Assembly (NCBI RefSeq): GCF_000003815.2
Contig: NC_049989.1
Location: forward strand, 66,351 to 130,350
Length of the DNA stretch: 64,000 nt
Source: Branchiostoma floridae
Taxonomy: Eukaryota; Chordata; Leptocardii; Amphioxiformes; Branchiostomatidae
Reading direction: 5' to 3'
The translations under genes and the position numbers were made by a program. The notes beneath the pieces were generated by a model. That model was not told where the DNA came from and searched no databases. It was given only the letters and a program-made list of their open reading frames with translations. Shown in pieces: positions 54,530-64,000 of the stretch (positions are counted from its first letter, which is position 1; each line of letters begins with the position of its first letter).

Positions 54530-55132
54530 GCACAAAAGACACAAATACCAGTAATCTTCCTGACCAAACTGGTGTCCAAACTTCTCGATCTTAGGGGCGC
54601 TGTGAACTGGCTGAATTTTCGTATGCCAACCACATGGTTTTTCAGTGCGTTGATTGGCTAGAACGGAAACTTCTGCGAATGCTGATTGGCTGTTCTAAAT
54701 AAACATTCAGTTTAGTGATTGACCCCTGTATCCCAAATCAGGAAACCCCTTGGGCCCTTACAAATTATATAAAGCCATACCAAAACCTACCAGGCCGTAA
54801 CAAAACAAAATGACCGTCACGTCCGGCCTAAATTTTTATTTTCGTTTCACGAAGATGTATTTATGCCTACCTTATCGGCCATTAAACATCAACATAAGAC
54901 CCATAATCACTCCACGCTATCTTTTGGTGCGAGTACTAGAACTTTAATTGACTGGCATGAAAAATAAAACATGACAAATACATACTATGTTCAGATTCGA
55001 AATGAAAAAATCATTGCTCAAATTGTTACACCTGACATATACCATCTTTTCACTCATTTTGTTTCTTAAAATATTTTTAACATACTAGAAATATCCTAAT
55101 CTACAATTTGTCACAATTTTTTCTACCCACCA
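54530..55132. repeat. Ngaro copy 2, B1-A2 junction
   Basis: B1 (from GCACAAAAGACACAAATACC to AATTTTTATT, 311 bp) abuts A2. B2 recurs at 56160-56470. Confidence 0.93.
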
Positions 55133-55369
55133 AGGGAGCGTTAGCGACAAAAAACCCCCCAAATCGAGCCAATAGGCGAATAAAAAAGGCCAGTAAGGTA
55201 GGCATAACACAAGGTAGGCATAAACAAATTATCTACAAGGGATGCAATCCAGTTCAAACATCACCTAAAAGGGGTTTTGGGTGTAATACCAAACAGACAT
55301 AACAATATATCTACAAAGATACATCAATCCCTACAGGGTAACTTACCACAGTAGGGATCAAACGTTAAT

Positions 55370-55987
55370 CTAAGATATTTTAGGGAGATGGGCAGTGATT
55401 GCACCCCGAACGCTCCTGTAATATAAACAATGGCCGTGATCTGAAAGGTGAAGTCCGTCGGGAGCAAAATACTGGGGACAGTGTCTGTCTGCCAGTTTTG
55501 CATGCCTCCACAAGTAGAGATCTTTAACCTCGCATGCCTCTTTCCTTAGATCAGTCAGATACTTGACCAGTCCTTCATTGTAATGTATATATGGAGGATC
55601 GAAGACCCTAGCCAACGGTTCCCCCAAAATGATAATACGTGCTCCCGTACGTACCTTGACCAGTGAAGCCACGTTTAAGACTCTCAAGGCAGTTACCTCG
55701 GACGAATAAGAAGAAGAATAACAACTCAGTATGTCATTACAGCCCAGCTCCAAGTAAACCAAATCTGAGTCTGGCAGGCAACCGCTCTGCGCTAAACCGC
55801 CGATTCTATCCACATTACCACCCGACACCCACTTCCAAGACACCTCGCAATCTTTTAACCATAAATCTTGACTGAAAGCTCGTGCGGCTGCGGTATGCCT
55901 TCTCTCGTGTACAAACCGCTCTAGTCTTCGGATGAAGGAGTGTCCTAGAATAAGGACTTTCCTTGTTGCGCTTGTACCTTCAGCCAT
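55370..55987 (-). CDS. SGNH/GDSL-type hydrolase (Ngaro copy 2)
   Basis: Starts MAEGTSATRKVLILGHSFIR. The catalytic Ser block is GHSFIRRLERF, the Asn block LELGCNDIL, and the Asp/His block DGLHLSDHGHC. Codons upstream to 56113 are open (with a hydrophobic stretch), but homology to copy 1 begins near this ATG. It lies between A2 and B2, separate from gag and RT. Confidence 0.87.
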   Translation of the reverse strand: MAEGTSATRKVLILGHSFIRRLERFVHERRHTAAARAFSQDLWLKDCEVSWKWVSGGNVDRIGGLAQSGCLPDSDLVYLELGCNDILSCYSSSYSSEVTALRVLNVASLVKVRTGARIIILGEPLARVFDPPYIHYNEGLVKYLTDLRKEACEVKDLYLWRHAKLADRHCPQYFAPDGLHLSDHGHCLYYRSVRGAITAHLPKIS

Positions 55988-56484
55988 GATAGAATTAGAA
56001 AAAAAAACACCGACTCCAAAGATTTTCACAACAGCAAAAGATAGCACAGCAGAAAAATCCAATCTACAGGGCAGCACACCACAGATAGAAAGTACAAATA
56101 GAAGAAAACTCACCGCAATACTAGGGCTGTTCTGAGAGTCACCACACTAAAAAGACAGTGCACAAAAGACACAAATACCAGTAATCTTCCTGACCAAACT
56201 GGTGTCCAAACTTCTCGATCTTAGGGGCGCTGTGAACTGGCTGAATTTTCGTATGCCAACCACATGGTTTTTCAGTGCGTTGATTGGCTAGAACGGAAAC
56301 TTCTGCGAATGCTGATTGGCTGTTCTAAATAAACATTCAGTTTAGTGATTGACCCCTGTATCCCAAATCAGGAAACCCCTTGGGCCCTTACAAATTATAT
56401 AAAGCCATACCAAAACCTACCAGGCCGTAACAAAACAAAATGACCGTCACGTCCGGCCTAAATTTTTATTTCTCTTCATAGGAA

Positions 56485-56784
56485 TCACCCAGAGTTATGC
56501 ATTTCTCCCATCGTTTGATGCAGCTCTGGACACCGATTTTGTAGGACACCCCAGGTTGGTCCTCCAACTGATGCCTCATCAATGGCACAAGAGGGACGAC
56601 CAGGTCTGGGAGCTGTTTCCACAGACTTCCAGCCACGTTTGAATTCAGGATGCCAGCGTTTTACAAGGTCATATGATGGGGCATCATCACCATAAGTTTC
56701 ATTTATTTCATCAAAAGTCTTCTTTGGTGTGCGTCCTTTCAAATACAAAAACCGGATCACTGCGCGACACTCAACTGGTTCCAT
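56485..56784 (-). pseudogene. Mariner transposase N-terminal remnant
   Basis: About 100 codons starting MEPVECRAVIRFLYLKGRTP, with YDLVKRWHPEFKRGW and the PRPGRPS linker typical of mariner transposases. The frame runs across a deletion junction after DEASVGGP and lacks the catalytic domain. Confidence 0.88.
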
Positions 56785-57347
56785 TTCACACCTGGTCCAT
56801 TTCGCACCTGACTAAGTTCAAACACCAGTAAATCAGAAACCACAATTAGTTCAGAGCTGTCTTTTGCAACATAACCCATAGAGATATGAATTATTACACA
56901 TACAAAATTTCATTTAGATCAGACAACTGGAAGTGGGTCAGGACCATTACTTATTGCACGCCCCTCGTAAGCTACAGATGGTGTTGGTACAGGTCTGTGC
57001 ACATCGACCGTTGGCAGCCCAGCATTCGTCCACATCTGGATTTCAAAAGAAACGGAGAAACATATATGTATCATTATGTTCACAGACAACATGTAGCTGC
57101 ACGTGGGCACACTTTCATTTATCCTTGTGGTCTAGTTCTTTTAGCTTTCACATGGGGCAAGTTATGCTATTTGTAATTTACAGTATTAAAATTCCATAGC
57201 TAATCACCAGTCACAGGACAAAGCAAACACAATTCTCAAGTTGTAGGCAAAGGAACATATTATTAACAAAACATGTAAGTTGCCAAATGGGCATGTATCT
57301 TATCTCAATTATACTTTTCAATGCTATTCAATAAAAGAGATTCCAAC

Positions 57348-57470
57348 CATCACAAGTGTGGCCATCGATGTTTAATATATAACCAGTTCCACAATGACAG
57401 AAGTAGCTCCCAATGATGTTGATACAGTTCTGCTGACAGCCGGCATTTCCAACGGAACATTTATCAATGT
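57348..57470 (-). CDS. EGF exon
   Basis: 123 nt, phase 1-1: DIDKCSVGNAGCQQNCINII followed by GSYFCHCGTGYILNIDGHTC. The six-cysteine pattern is intact. The donor GTTGGA is weak. Confidence 0.85.
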
Positions 57471-57711
57471 CTGCATTATGCAAACGAAAAAAAAAATGTT
57501 ATAGATCCCTACAATGAGATGTTGAATATCTCCCCACCTAAACGTGGCTAAAGTCATTCTAAAACAAACAGAAAAGGACATTCAAGTCTAAAATGACCGA
57601 TCAGCAAATTGGCTTATTTGAAGAAAGAATCAAATGGGACAAGCAACCAAAGCTCTAAATATATTTCATTATCTTAAAGTATGTGAATGGTTTATCTACA
57701 TGGTCTCTTAC

Positions 57712-57833
57712 CGTCACAGGAGTAGTTGTTAACATTTAAGGTGAACCCAGCTACACAGGTACACTGGAAGCTGCCCATTAGTTGGTACATACATGGTCAC
57801 AGCCACCATTTGTAGCTGAACATTCATCCATGT
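57712..57833 (-). pseudogene. EGF exon with one-base deletion
   Basis: DMDECSATNGGCDHVCTN is followed by a frame break, and then LMGSFQCTCVAGFTLNVNNY in another frame. The exon is 122 nt where the sister exons are 123, so a single base has been lost near 57778. It is a real mutation or an assembly error. Confidence 0.85.
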
Positions 57834-58195
57834 CTGCACATAGACGACAAAATAAAGCACATACACGGTACTGTAGAATACTATTGAATAAAGGGTTTGC
57901 TTCTATCAGCTAGTGCCAGTATGCTGTATAGTGATTTTAAGGGGACTGCGTTGTCCTATTGGCTTCAATCTTATAGAAGAAGCTCGAGGCAAAGACACAA
58001 GTTACTTTTGAAAGTCTTTAGATGTCTTTCAGGTAAGCGTCATGGAAGATATTCTACACGAAATATTATGTTATTATCAAAGATGGTGTATTCAAAGGCC
58101 GATTCTTAACTTTAATATTTTTGACAGGATTCTTTTTGCGACAAATGGACATTCTTCAAGCTGGATTATTCCTTATCTATTGGATATCACCGTAC

Positions 58196-58366
58196 AATTG
58201 CATGATGGGGCGTTACTGCTCCATGTCCGGTCTGCCTGGCAGGTAGAACTAGAATCTCGCTCCAGATCATATCCCGGGTTACACGTGAACTGTACCACGT
58301 CCTGGTAGAAGTTGGAACCGCTGGAATCACCATTTACAGGAGACGACATCACCGGGCATTGAACAC
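58196..58366 (-). CDS. CCP/Sushi exon
   Basis: 171 nt, phase 1-1: CPVMSSPVNGDSSGSN, FTCNPGYDLERDSSSTCQAD, TWSSNAPSC. Four cysteines and the Trp are in place. Donor GTACGG. Confidence 0.85.
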
Positions 58367-58497
58367 CTGAAAATACATACAGGCTGCAGCTGTCTCCATG
58401 ACAAAATACAATCTGGAAAAGGTTAGTGCCTAGACTACATAGATATATCTAACACTTAATACCGGATTCATCAAGGGAACTTTTGCCACTTGTGCAT

Positions 58498-58664
58498 GCA
58501 TGTTGGGACGTTCCCTGTCCATGTTCTGTCTGCTTGGCAGGTCAAGCTGGGAAGTCCAACAAGCTCGTATCCAGGATCGCATGAGAACGTCAACACGTCC
58601 TCGTAGTAATTGTTACCAGTCTTTCCACCGTTGTCAGGAGATGTCAGCAGGGGGCATTGTACTC
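58498..58664 (-). CDS. CCP/Sushi exon
   Basis: CPLLTSPDNGGKTGNN, FSCDPGYELVGLPSLTCQAD, TWTGNVPTC. The acceptor TTTTCAG is good. No donor in the expected phase 1 follows; the nearest GT is at 58489-58488, in phase 2. The 3' border is uncertain. Confidence 0.8.
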
Positions 58665-59214
58665 CTGAAAATGGAGTAAAATATGTTTTAAAATGCCTTG
58701 CTGGAGAAAAATTAGTGTACCGTTGGCAATGTAAACAATGTCCTTCTGCTCATTGTCTCCGGGCAGTAACACTTCTGCTTCCCATCGCTAGGTGGTGCTG
58801 AACTGGGAGGCATTCGATCCCAACAAGCATCTGTTCAGATCAGAGGAATACCGAAAGTTTGTTGACAGTATTTGTATTGATTCAACCATTACGCCGAGTA
58901 GCGTCTTACCAAACTGGAAAAATTATTTGTGCATAGATAGGATCAATGTAAACAAACGATAGATTTTCCTACTGTTTTGACCCTTACGTGTACATATAAA
59001 TACTACTTGAATTTCATTTTTTGTTGGCCATCAGTATTTTTTTCACAAACATCATAGTCTATTTCTTTCCTTTATCATGGTGTAACTGTTGGTTGTGTTT
59101 GACATGACATATCACCACTTGAATTTTTATATTATTTCTAGCATTGGTTCTGTTCGCAGTCTGTGTTCCAAGTATAACCATCATCATTTTTAGTAACTCT
59201 AAATTGATGTGTCT

Positions 59215-59392
59215 ATCATACGTGTGCAGATTGGGACGATATCACTCAATGTAGCGTCAGCTTGGTATGTCACACTTGAGCTTCCAACAAGGTCATATCC
59301 AAGATTGCAGGCGTTTATTTGGCTTTTGTCAGACCAAACGTGCATTTCTGAGCCTGGCTTCCAGGATTCTTTCATAGACTTCGGAGGTATGG
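59215..59392 (-). pseudogene. Degenerate CCP exon
   Basis: DCPDTPYLRSL ends at a TGA. The rest is readable only in another frame (CNLGYDLVGSSSVTYQAD, then IVPIC), and the third cysteine is replaced by Tyr. It is a decayed sister of the two CCP exons to its left. Confidence 0.65.
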
Positions 59393-59399
59393 AGTGTCA

Positions 59400-61029
59400 G
59401 GACAATCCCCCTTTAGTTAGAACACTCTGTTTTTAATTATGTAGAGGTGATAAGATACATTTTTATTATATCAAAGTTGTACCTTATCACTAGCGCTACG
59501 ACCTGTACTTAGCTTGTTTTGACACATTTGTACAGTAAAGGTCACTCATTCATTTATTAATACCCGGCTCGCACAATCAGTGGTTACAGGAGCGGAAATA
59601 GGCGCAAACCTCCTTGGTTTGACGCAAACCTACTTTGGGAAGATCATAACTAATACCGCGAGGGCTCTTATCGGCAATATTCTGATGAGACTCTCAGACT
59701 TGCAACTATATATTTTCAGACTGAGCATACCACTACAACAGTAGGGAACTGGATGCTGTTACCGTAGCAACAAGCTACCCACGCAATTTAGGTCTACATC
59801 ATGAAGTACGTGAGTGTCGACATAAAGTTGAACCATACTTATGAATATGTATACATTCTACTAACTCCCAAACCTAACTCCACGTCTACAGACGTTGGGC
59901 AGGTCTACTTTAGTCATTTCCAGGGGAGGCAAGACAACGCCATGAGGCATCTCAATCAATACAGACATATTTTGTATTCCTCTACATGAAACCGACTTTC
60001 TTAAGTTCGTAAATGTTTCACCCAAGTACTTTATATCAAAGTTATTGTCAAATTGTCATTAGAAATTGCCCTCTTTTGAGAGCACAATGTTCAATGCCTA
60101 ATTTGTTTATGCAATGTTTTAGACGCCTACACATATCATGTCTCGGCCCTATGTGAGTCTCATGATCAGTTCAGAATGTACTCTTGAGTGCGAACCTATT
60201 TCGGAATCTTTGCCGTAAGTACGAAATGTCTTCTTATCTTAACGGAGGTAGATTCTGTCACCTTGAAACAAATTTAGGAATCTCATGCCAATTTATAGGA
60301 TACAAATTCATAGGATATTTATTCTTATGCGCTGTAGAAACACGTTCAAATTTACATGTTCTTTTTCCCTTCATGAGCGAATCAACGGTGCAAATTGTAG
60401 TAGAAGTAAAGTCGAAGTGTTTGATCTTCTGTAGGACCACAAATAAATTTACAAACCTATACCGTTGTTTCAAACAACAATGTTATCATGATCGCATCCA
60501 AACAGACGATGCTCCATTATTAAGTAAATGTTCTCGCTAGCCCATACTTCCACGCAAAAAAAATTGAACTTAATGATTAGACAACCTCAAGTTAGTCAAG
60601 AAACATGTAGCATGTTAGTCTGGAATGGATCGTTAAAAGTACTATAATTTAGAGCAACATGTCAGCTACACCCGCAGCCGGGACAACACGTACTTCAGAT
60701 CTTAGAACTGATATATATTGTCTGGTTTCAGAAGGTGACTCGTGGGCTGCTTTATCTACATAGCAATTAATTGTTTTTGTCTGCCCGATGACGACATAGA
60801 GCTTTGTTTTCAGTAGGCGGAGAAACTCAGACTGTACAGCGCACATCACCATAGCCATACAGAATTCAAGTGCACGGCGCTCGCGATAATCAATGAAGTG
60901 AAAGTAAGAGAAGTCGAGTAACGAAAAGATTCTACACCTTAGAACAAGAACACAGAACTGGGGCTGATATGACTTTGAAATACCACATCCTTACATCACA
61001 ACCTTAAGGTATCGTCAAGTCTCAGAGAC
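59400..61029. other. Intergenic, nothing recognised
   Basis: AT-rich sequence between the divergent EGF/CCP gene and the NPMY-tailed gene. Open frames at 60184-60540 and elsewhere show no domain or splice support. The promoters of both genes may be here. Confidence 0.45.
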
Positions 61030-63382
61030 ATGGCCGAAGACTCCGACACCATGCCGAATGTCGTCAGAAAAGACTTCTTAAGCGACAGTACAACAAAACC
61101 AGGTACAGAAACTGTGCAACCTCCCGCCAGACAACCCGACGAAGGTTTCGAACTCCACATCCCTGATGAACAATTGTCTACCCAGAGCGATGCTGCAGCT
61201 GAGAACAGACAAGCCATCGATATCAGCCCTGGTGATTTTGACACGTACGCCATTGCCTACATATGCAAGGATCATAGTACTTACATGAAGAAGACTTTGG
61301 AATAGACTAAAACAGTAGCCACAATAGCATCGTCCAACAGTGGACACAATGACGACATGCACTTGGCAGGGTTTGGCTTATCCAAGAATGATTCTGTTAC
61401 TTCAGTTTTCATCGAAAATGATAGTGCCGCGCACAGAGAAACCCGGGATCCAAACCTGATGAAGCATTTTCCAAACGAAGTTAATCCTAATCCGATGTAC
61501 ACACAAAGCACCATGGACATTACTCCTAACCCGATGTACACACAAAGCACCATGAACCCTTCTCCAAACGACATTAACCCTAACCCGATGTATCTGCAAA
61601 GCACTGTGGAGCCCTATGCTGTTAAATACCTTGAAGATATCGCTGACTCAGCTAACAATGATAGCGACACCTACATCCAACCATATGCTGTTGGATACCA
61701 GAAAGACGACGAACCTCCCATCGGGACATCCGACTGTGAGTCAGCAGCCTCAAGTAGCCTCAACAATGATGCCTTGACCAACCTTTCGAGCAATGGTACA
61801 AATCCTTCTGATCTTGTCGGTGAGGAAAGACAACATGTCCCGAATGCGCTTCATCCGGATCCAAATCCGATGTACGTGCCAAACGTTCAGCATCCTGCAG
61901 CTTGCGGTAAGATGCCTCTAACTTTCTAAGAATTTCGTTAATTTCCGTGCCACCTGATTTTAAAAAGCAGAACATGGCTCACACGAAGACAATCAATGAA
62001 ACGGAAAATGTTTAAGTTTTGATCATTACTGATTTCGAGGCTTTTGACAAGGTTTGGATAGATGTTTTGTGTCTGAAGTTGAAATATGCTTGAATTTAGA
62101 AATATTACGGTGAAAAATCACAATGTACACTATGATTACAATTGAATTACACAGCTTAAGTATTCCACACAAATGAAAACAAATATTCACAGTATCCTTT
62201 CTTTGTGAAATGGTTAGTATGGCTGTGTCAGTATATTTCAGGTACTAGTAATCAGGCTGTTTTCAAATTTAGTTCTAGATAAGGTCCAACATCTATTATC
62301 ATAATACCACCAAGTTTACAGCTAGTTCGCAAGCGATACTAATTTGACAAATGATCAACGCCTCATTTTTCCAGTTACATGTTGCTGGTAAAGCTTACAT
62401 TTGCAATTTGTTTTCGGTATCTTTTTTGTCTCTCTTGTCGTGCTAAAAGCGTAATATCGTAATCGTAATACACCGCGGAATTACACGGAGAACGGGTGCG
62501 TGGTTGGGAGGGGGTTCAATAATACCGCCAGGAAAAACAAGGCACAATTAACTGCCACTATGTACCTTTATTCATCCTAAATTGTTCCTAATTTGCCTGT
62601 TAGTAATTGCACAAAACAAAAACTAGCATGAGCATACAGAAAGTCATGAGAAAATGGACGTATACTATCAAGAATTTTCATTTAATTTTGGTCCGTCACA
62701 ACCGCTATGACGTAAAACTATACTGCTAGCGTAGCATTAAAGTGGCGGGAAAATTGCGGCGTACGTTCAATTTGACCCATTCAGCCGTAGATCCGGGCAA
62801 CGGTTCTTCACACTTTTACACGAGTTGTAGGTCACCAACAGAAATTCGAGATTGCTGTTGAATCATGCTCGTCTTGTGCCGTGAGCACATGTGATTATTA
62901 TCTACAAATCTTGCGATGAACGTGACAGTGTGTTCGTCCCACGACGAGCTCACCTGCCCCGAAAATGAACTGAAAACTTTTGGCCTTGTTGTCTTCGAAT
63001 GCACTGTTACCGAAGCCTTTTTGAAAATGTGTGAAATACCTGGATGTCTGAAGTGTGCATACCTCGGAGATTATTGTTGCTGCGCTAATGGATCACTGAA
63101 TATATATAAAAATTCATGTCATTTGGTGGTACAAGTATTACTGGCGGTGTTATGCCAATAGATGTTATATATCCAACTTTTGTAGAACTTCTAATATATC
63201 TTTTAAGATGGTTTTCCCGTCTCACCACCATACCCAATTGATTTGCTTTCAATTCAATCATAGCAATATGCACTTTTTCAGAATGTTCGCGCCTGGTGGT
63301 GTGCTCAGTTGTAACGTTCCTTGTGTCGTGCATCGTAGGCGGAGTCTTTCTCTGGTTATTTCTTAATATCAACCCACCAGAG
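61030..63382 (+). CDS. Single-pass membrane protein with NPMY repeats (5' part; in-frame stop)
   Basis: Exon 1 (61030-61906) starts MAEDSDTMPNVVRKDF, is acidic and Ser/Asn-rich, and holds four NPMY motifs: three in the NPNPMY or TPNPMY context followed by TQST/LQST repeats, and one in DPNPMYVPNV. It also has two PYAVxY motifs. It ends with donor GTAAGA in phase 1. Exon 2 (63282-63382) continues in phase and encodes CSRLVVCSVVTFLVSCIVGG and VFLWLFL, a membrane helix, with donor GTATCG. With no signal peptide, a cytoplasmic N-terminus (type II) is inferred; the ectodomain lies beyond the window. NPxY motifs typically bind PTB adaptors or clathrin adaptors. A TAG at 61303-61305 interrupts the frame after KKTLE, so this is a pseudogene, a polymorphic null or an assembly error. 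Confidence 0.65.
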
Positions 63383-63420
63383 GTATCGTCTGTCTCGATA
63401 TGGCTATGTTGACCATTCAT

Positions 63421-63657
63421 TACCTCCATGAAATGTCATGGAATGGAGGTTATATTTTCTGTTAGGTGTCTCTGTCTGTGTAGATGTTTACTCAAGAACG
63501 GCTGGATGGATTGGTTTCATACTTGTTGTGTTGGTGCGGTGTGATAAAAGCTTGAAACGATGAGATTTTGGAAGCCGTATCTGTCGTTATAATCGATGTA
63601 ATAATGTCAGAAATCACCCCTATATTTAGATATATTGGTACAGGCATCGTGCTTTAT
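63421..63657 (+). repeat. Dispersed repeat ACCTCCATGAAATGTCATGG, second copy
   Basis: Same order of blocks as 5378-5530 (ACTCAAGAACGGCTGGATGG, GTGTGATAAAAGCTTGAAA). It runs into the assembly gap. Confidence 0.6.
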
Positions 63658-63757
63658 NNNNNNNNNNNNNNNNNNNNNNNNNNNNNNNNNNNNNNNNNNN
63701 NNNNNNNNNNNNNNNNNNNNNNNNNNNNNNNNNNNNNNNNNNNNNNNNNNNNNNNNN
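63658..63757. other. Assembly gap (100 N)
   Basis: 100 undetermined bases within the intron/repeat region of the NPMY-tailed gene. Confidence 0.98.
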
Positions 63758-64000
63758 ACTGGTGTGTTATACTTCGTTTGCGCTGTTAGATTTTGTGCTC
63801 CGCGTGGCTTATGCTGATGTTGTGTTGGTAAGTACTTGCATTATTATATATCGGGCATCAACTTGTCCCCGTATCCTACCTGTAGGTATTGGTTGACGGA
63901 TATTTCATGTCCTTTTGGTTGTGTTGATGATGTGTTTGTATCCTGTATTGTATTTCTTGTATTTCATTATTGAATTTGTCATATGTCATATTATGACAAA

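Larger units (their letters stand above)
48434..56470 (-). mobile_element. Ngaro-type tyrosine-recombinase retrotransposon, copy 2
   Basis: 8.0 kb with split direct repeats A1 (48434-48727), B1 (54530-54840), A2 (54839-55132) and B2 (56160-56470). The A copies are nearly identical and the B copies appear identical, indicating recent insertion. Minus-strand genes: SGNH hydrolase between A2 and B2; gag, RT-RNase H and recombinase between A1 and B1. It is the same architecture as the element at 20141-27754 but clearly a different family by sequence. All four frames are open, so it may be active. Confidence 0.93.
48355..56967 (-). mobile_element. Mariner-family element, internally deleted and carrying a Ngaro insertion
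   Basis: TIRs CGAGGGGCGTGCAATTAGTA (left) and the inverse TACTTATTGCACGCCCCTCG (right), flanked by TA at 48353-48354 and 56968-56969. Apart from the Ngaro insertion at 48434-56470, only about 580 bp of mariner is left. On the minus strand 56784-56485 encodes the N-terminal HTH part of a mariner transposase (MEPVECRAVIRFLYLKG, RTPKKTFDEI). After an internal deletion, the C-terminal phrase RWEKCITLGDSYEEK follows in another frame. The catalytic DD(D) core is gone, so the element is non-autonomous. Confidence 0.9.
48298..57035 (-). pseudogene. EGF exon split by the nested mariner/Ngaro insertion
   Basis: The first part (57035-56970) encodes DVDECWAANGRCAQTCTNTI. The second part (48352-48298) encodes YCSCGSGYNLNANGFFC. 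Removing the insertion and one TA copy gives 66+2+55 = 123 nt, the size of its sister exons, in frame. The insertion interrupts the exon at a TA. Confidence 0.88.
47501..59392 (-). pseudogene. CCP/EGF-domain gene, disrupted
   Basis: Exons in transcript order: degenerate CCP (about 59215-59392), CCP (58498-58664), CCP (58196-58366), EGF (57712-57833), EGF (57348-57470), EGF split by a mariner (57035-56970 plus 48354-48298), EGF (47858-47980), EGF (47501-47623). The EGF exons are 123 nt, phase 1-1, with DxDEC starts. This resembles the EGF/CCP arrays of many amphioxus secreted or receptor proteins. Lesions: a one-base deletion in the EGF at 57712-57833, the nested transposons in another EGF exon, a missing clear donor after 58498, and stops/frameshift in the first CCP. 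Both ends of the gene are unseen. It may be a dead gene, or a damaged allele of a live one. Confidence 0.72.

Noticed and set aside
60184-60540. 118-codon frame upstream of the NPMY gene
   Set aside because: No domain, no homologous pattern and no splice or composition support; it lies in AT-rich intergenic DNA.
62916-63161. 81-codon Cys-containing frame near the TM exon
   Set aside because: Not in a phase or position that joins the NPMY exon to the TM exon, and no recognised domain. It could be chance.

Overview
The window is metazoan genomic DNA with short, phase-compatible exons, long introns, extracellular domain modules and a very high load of nested transposons. The mix (Ngaro-type tyrosine-recombinase retrotransposons, a CR1-type LINE with a PHD-like finger, many MITEs, heavily shuffled receptor modules, NPMY-tailed membrane proteins) points to a cephalochordate (amphioxus, Branchiostoma). 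That assignment is inference. There are two 100-base assembly gaps, at 16102-16201 and 63658-63757.

Region 1 (1771-40354, plus strand). Eighteen exons can be chained with fully compatible splice phases into one 3,126-nt reading frame of 1,041 codons plus stop. The product would be signal peptide - six-bladed LDLR class B (YWTD) propeller - LDLR class A - Frizzled-like CRD - kringle - Sushi/CCP - complete Cys-loop ligand-gated ion-channel subunit. The upstream half has no anchor or stop of its own, and the channel half has no signal peptide of its own. I regard this apparently chimeric channel-receptor as the most notable item in the window.

Region 2 (about 12790-33400), inside the 21.8-kb intron that would join the CCP exon to the channel exons. 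This is a giant imperfect inverted repeat. Each arm carries subterminal minisatellites, a Bcl-2-like gene copy (each copy disabled differently) and CTCCGGAG repeats. A C2H2 zinc-finger gene lies at the centre. The structure has been invaded by a CR1-like LINE, which itself contains another LINE fragment, by a 7.6-kb Ngaro element, and by a 4.1-kb TIR element built largely of tandem arrays.

Region 3 (40355-47500). Intergenic: MITEs, TG/CA microsatellites, two opposed arrays of a GGAACGAAAA decamer, and satellite-like tandem repeats.

Region 4 (47501-59392, minus strand). A decaying CCP/EGF gene: three CCP exons (one badly degenerate) and five EGF exons. One EGF exon is split by a mariner element, which was in turn invaded by a second, apparently intact 8.0-kb Ngaro element. 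Another EGF exon lacks one base.

Region 5 (61030 to the right edge, plus strand). The 5' end of a single-pass membrane-protein gene with four NPMY (NPxY-type) motifs in a predicted cytoplasmic tail, one in-frame stop, and a membrane-spanning exon at 63282-63382. Its ectodomain would lie beyond the window. No rRNA, tRNA or CRISPR array was recognised.
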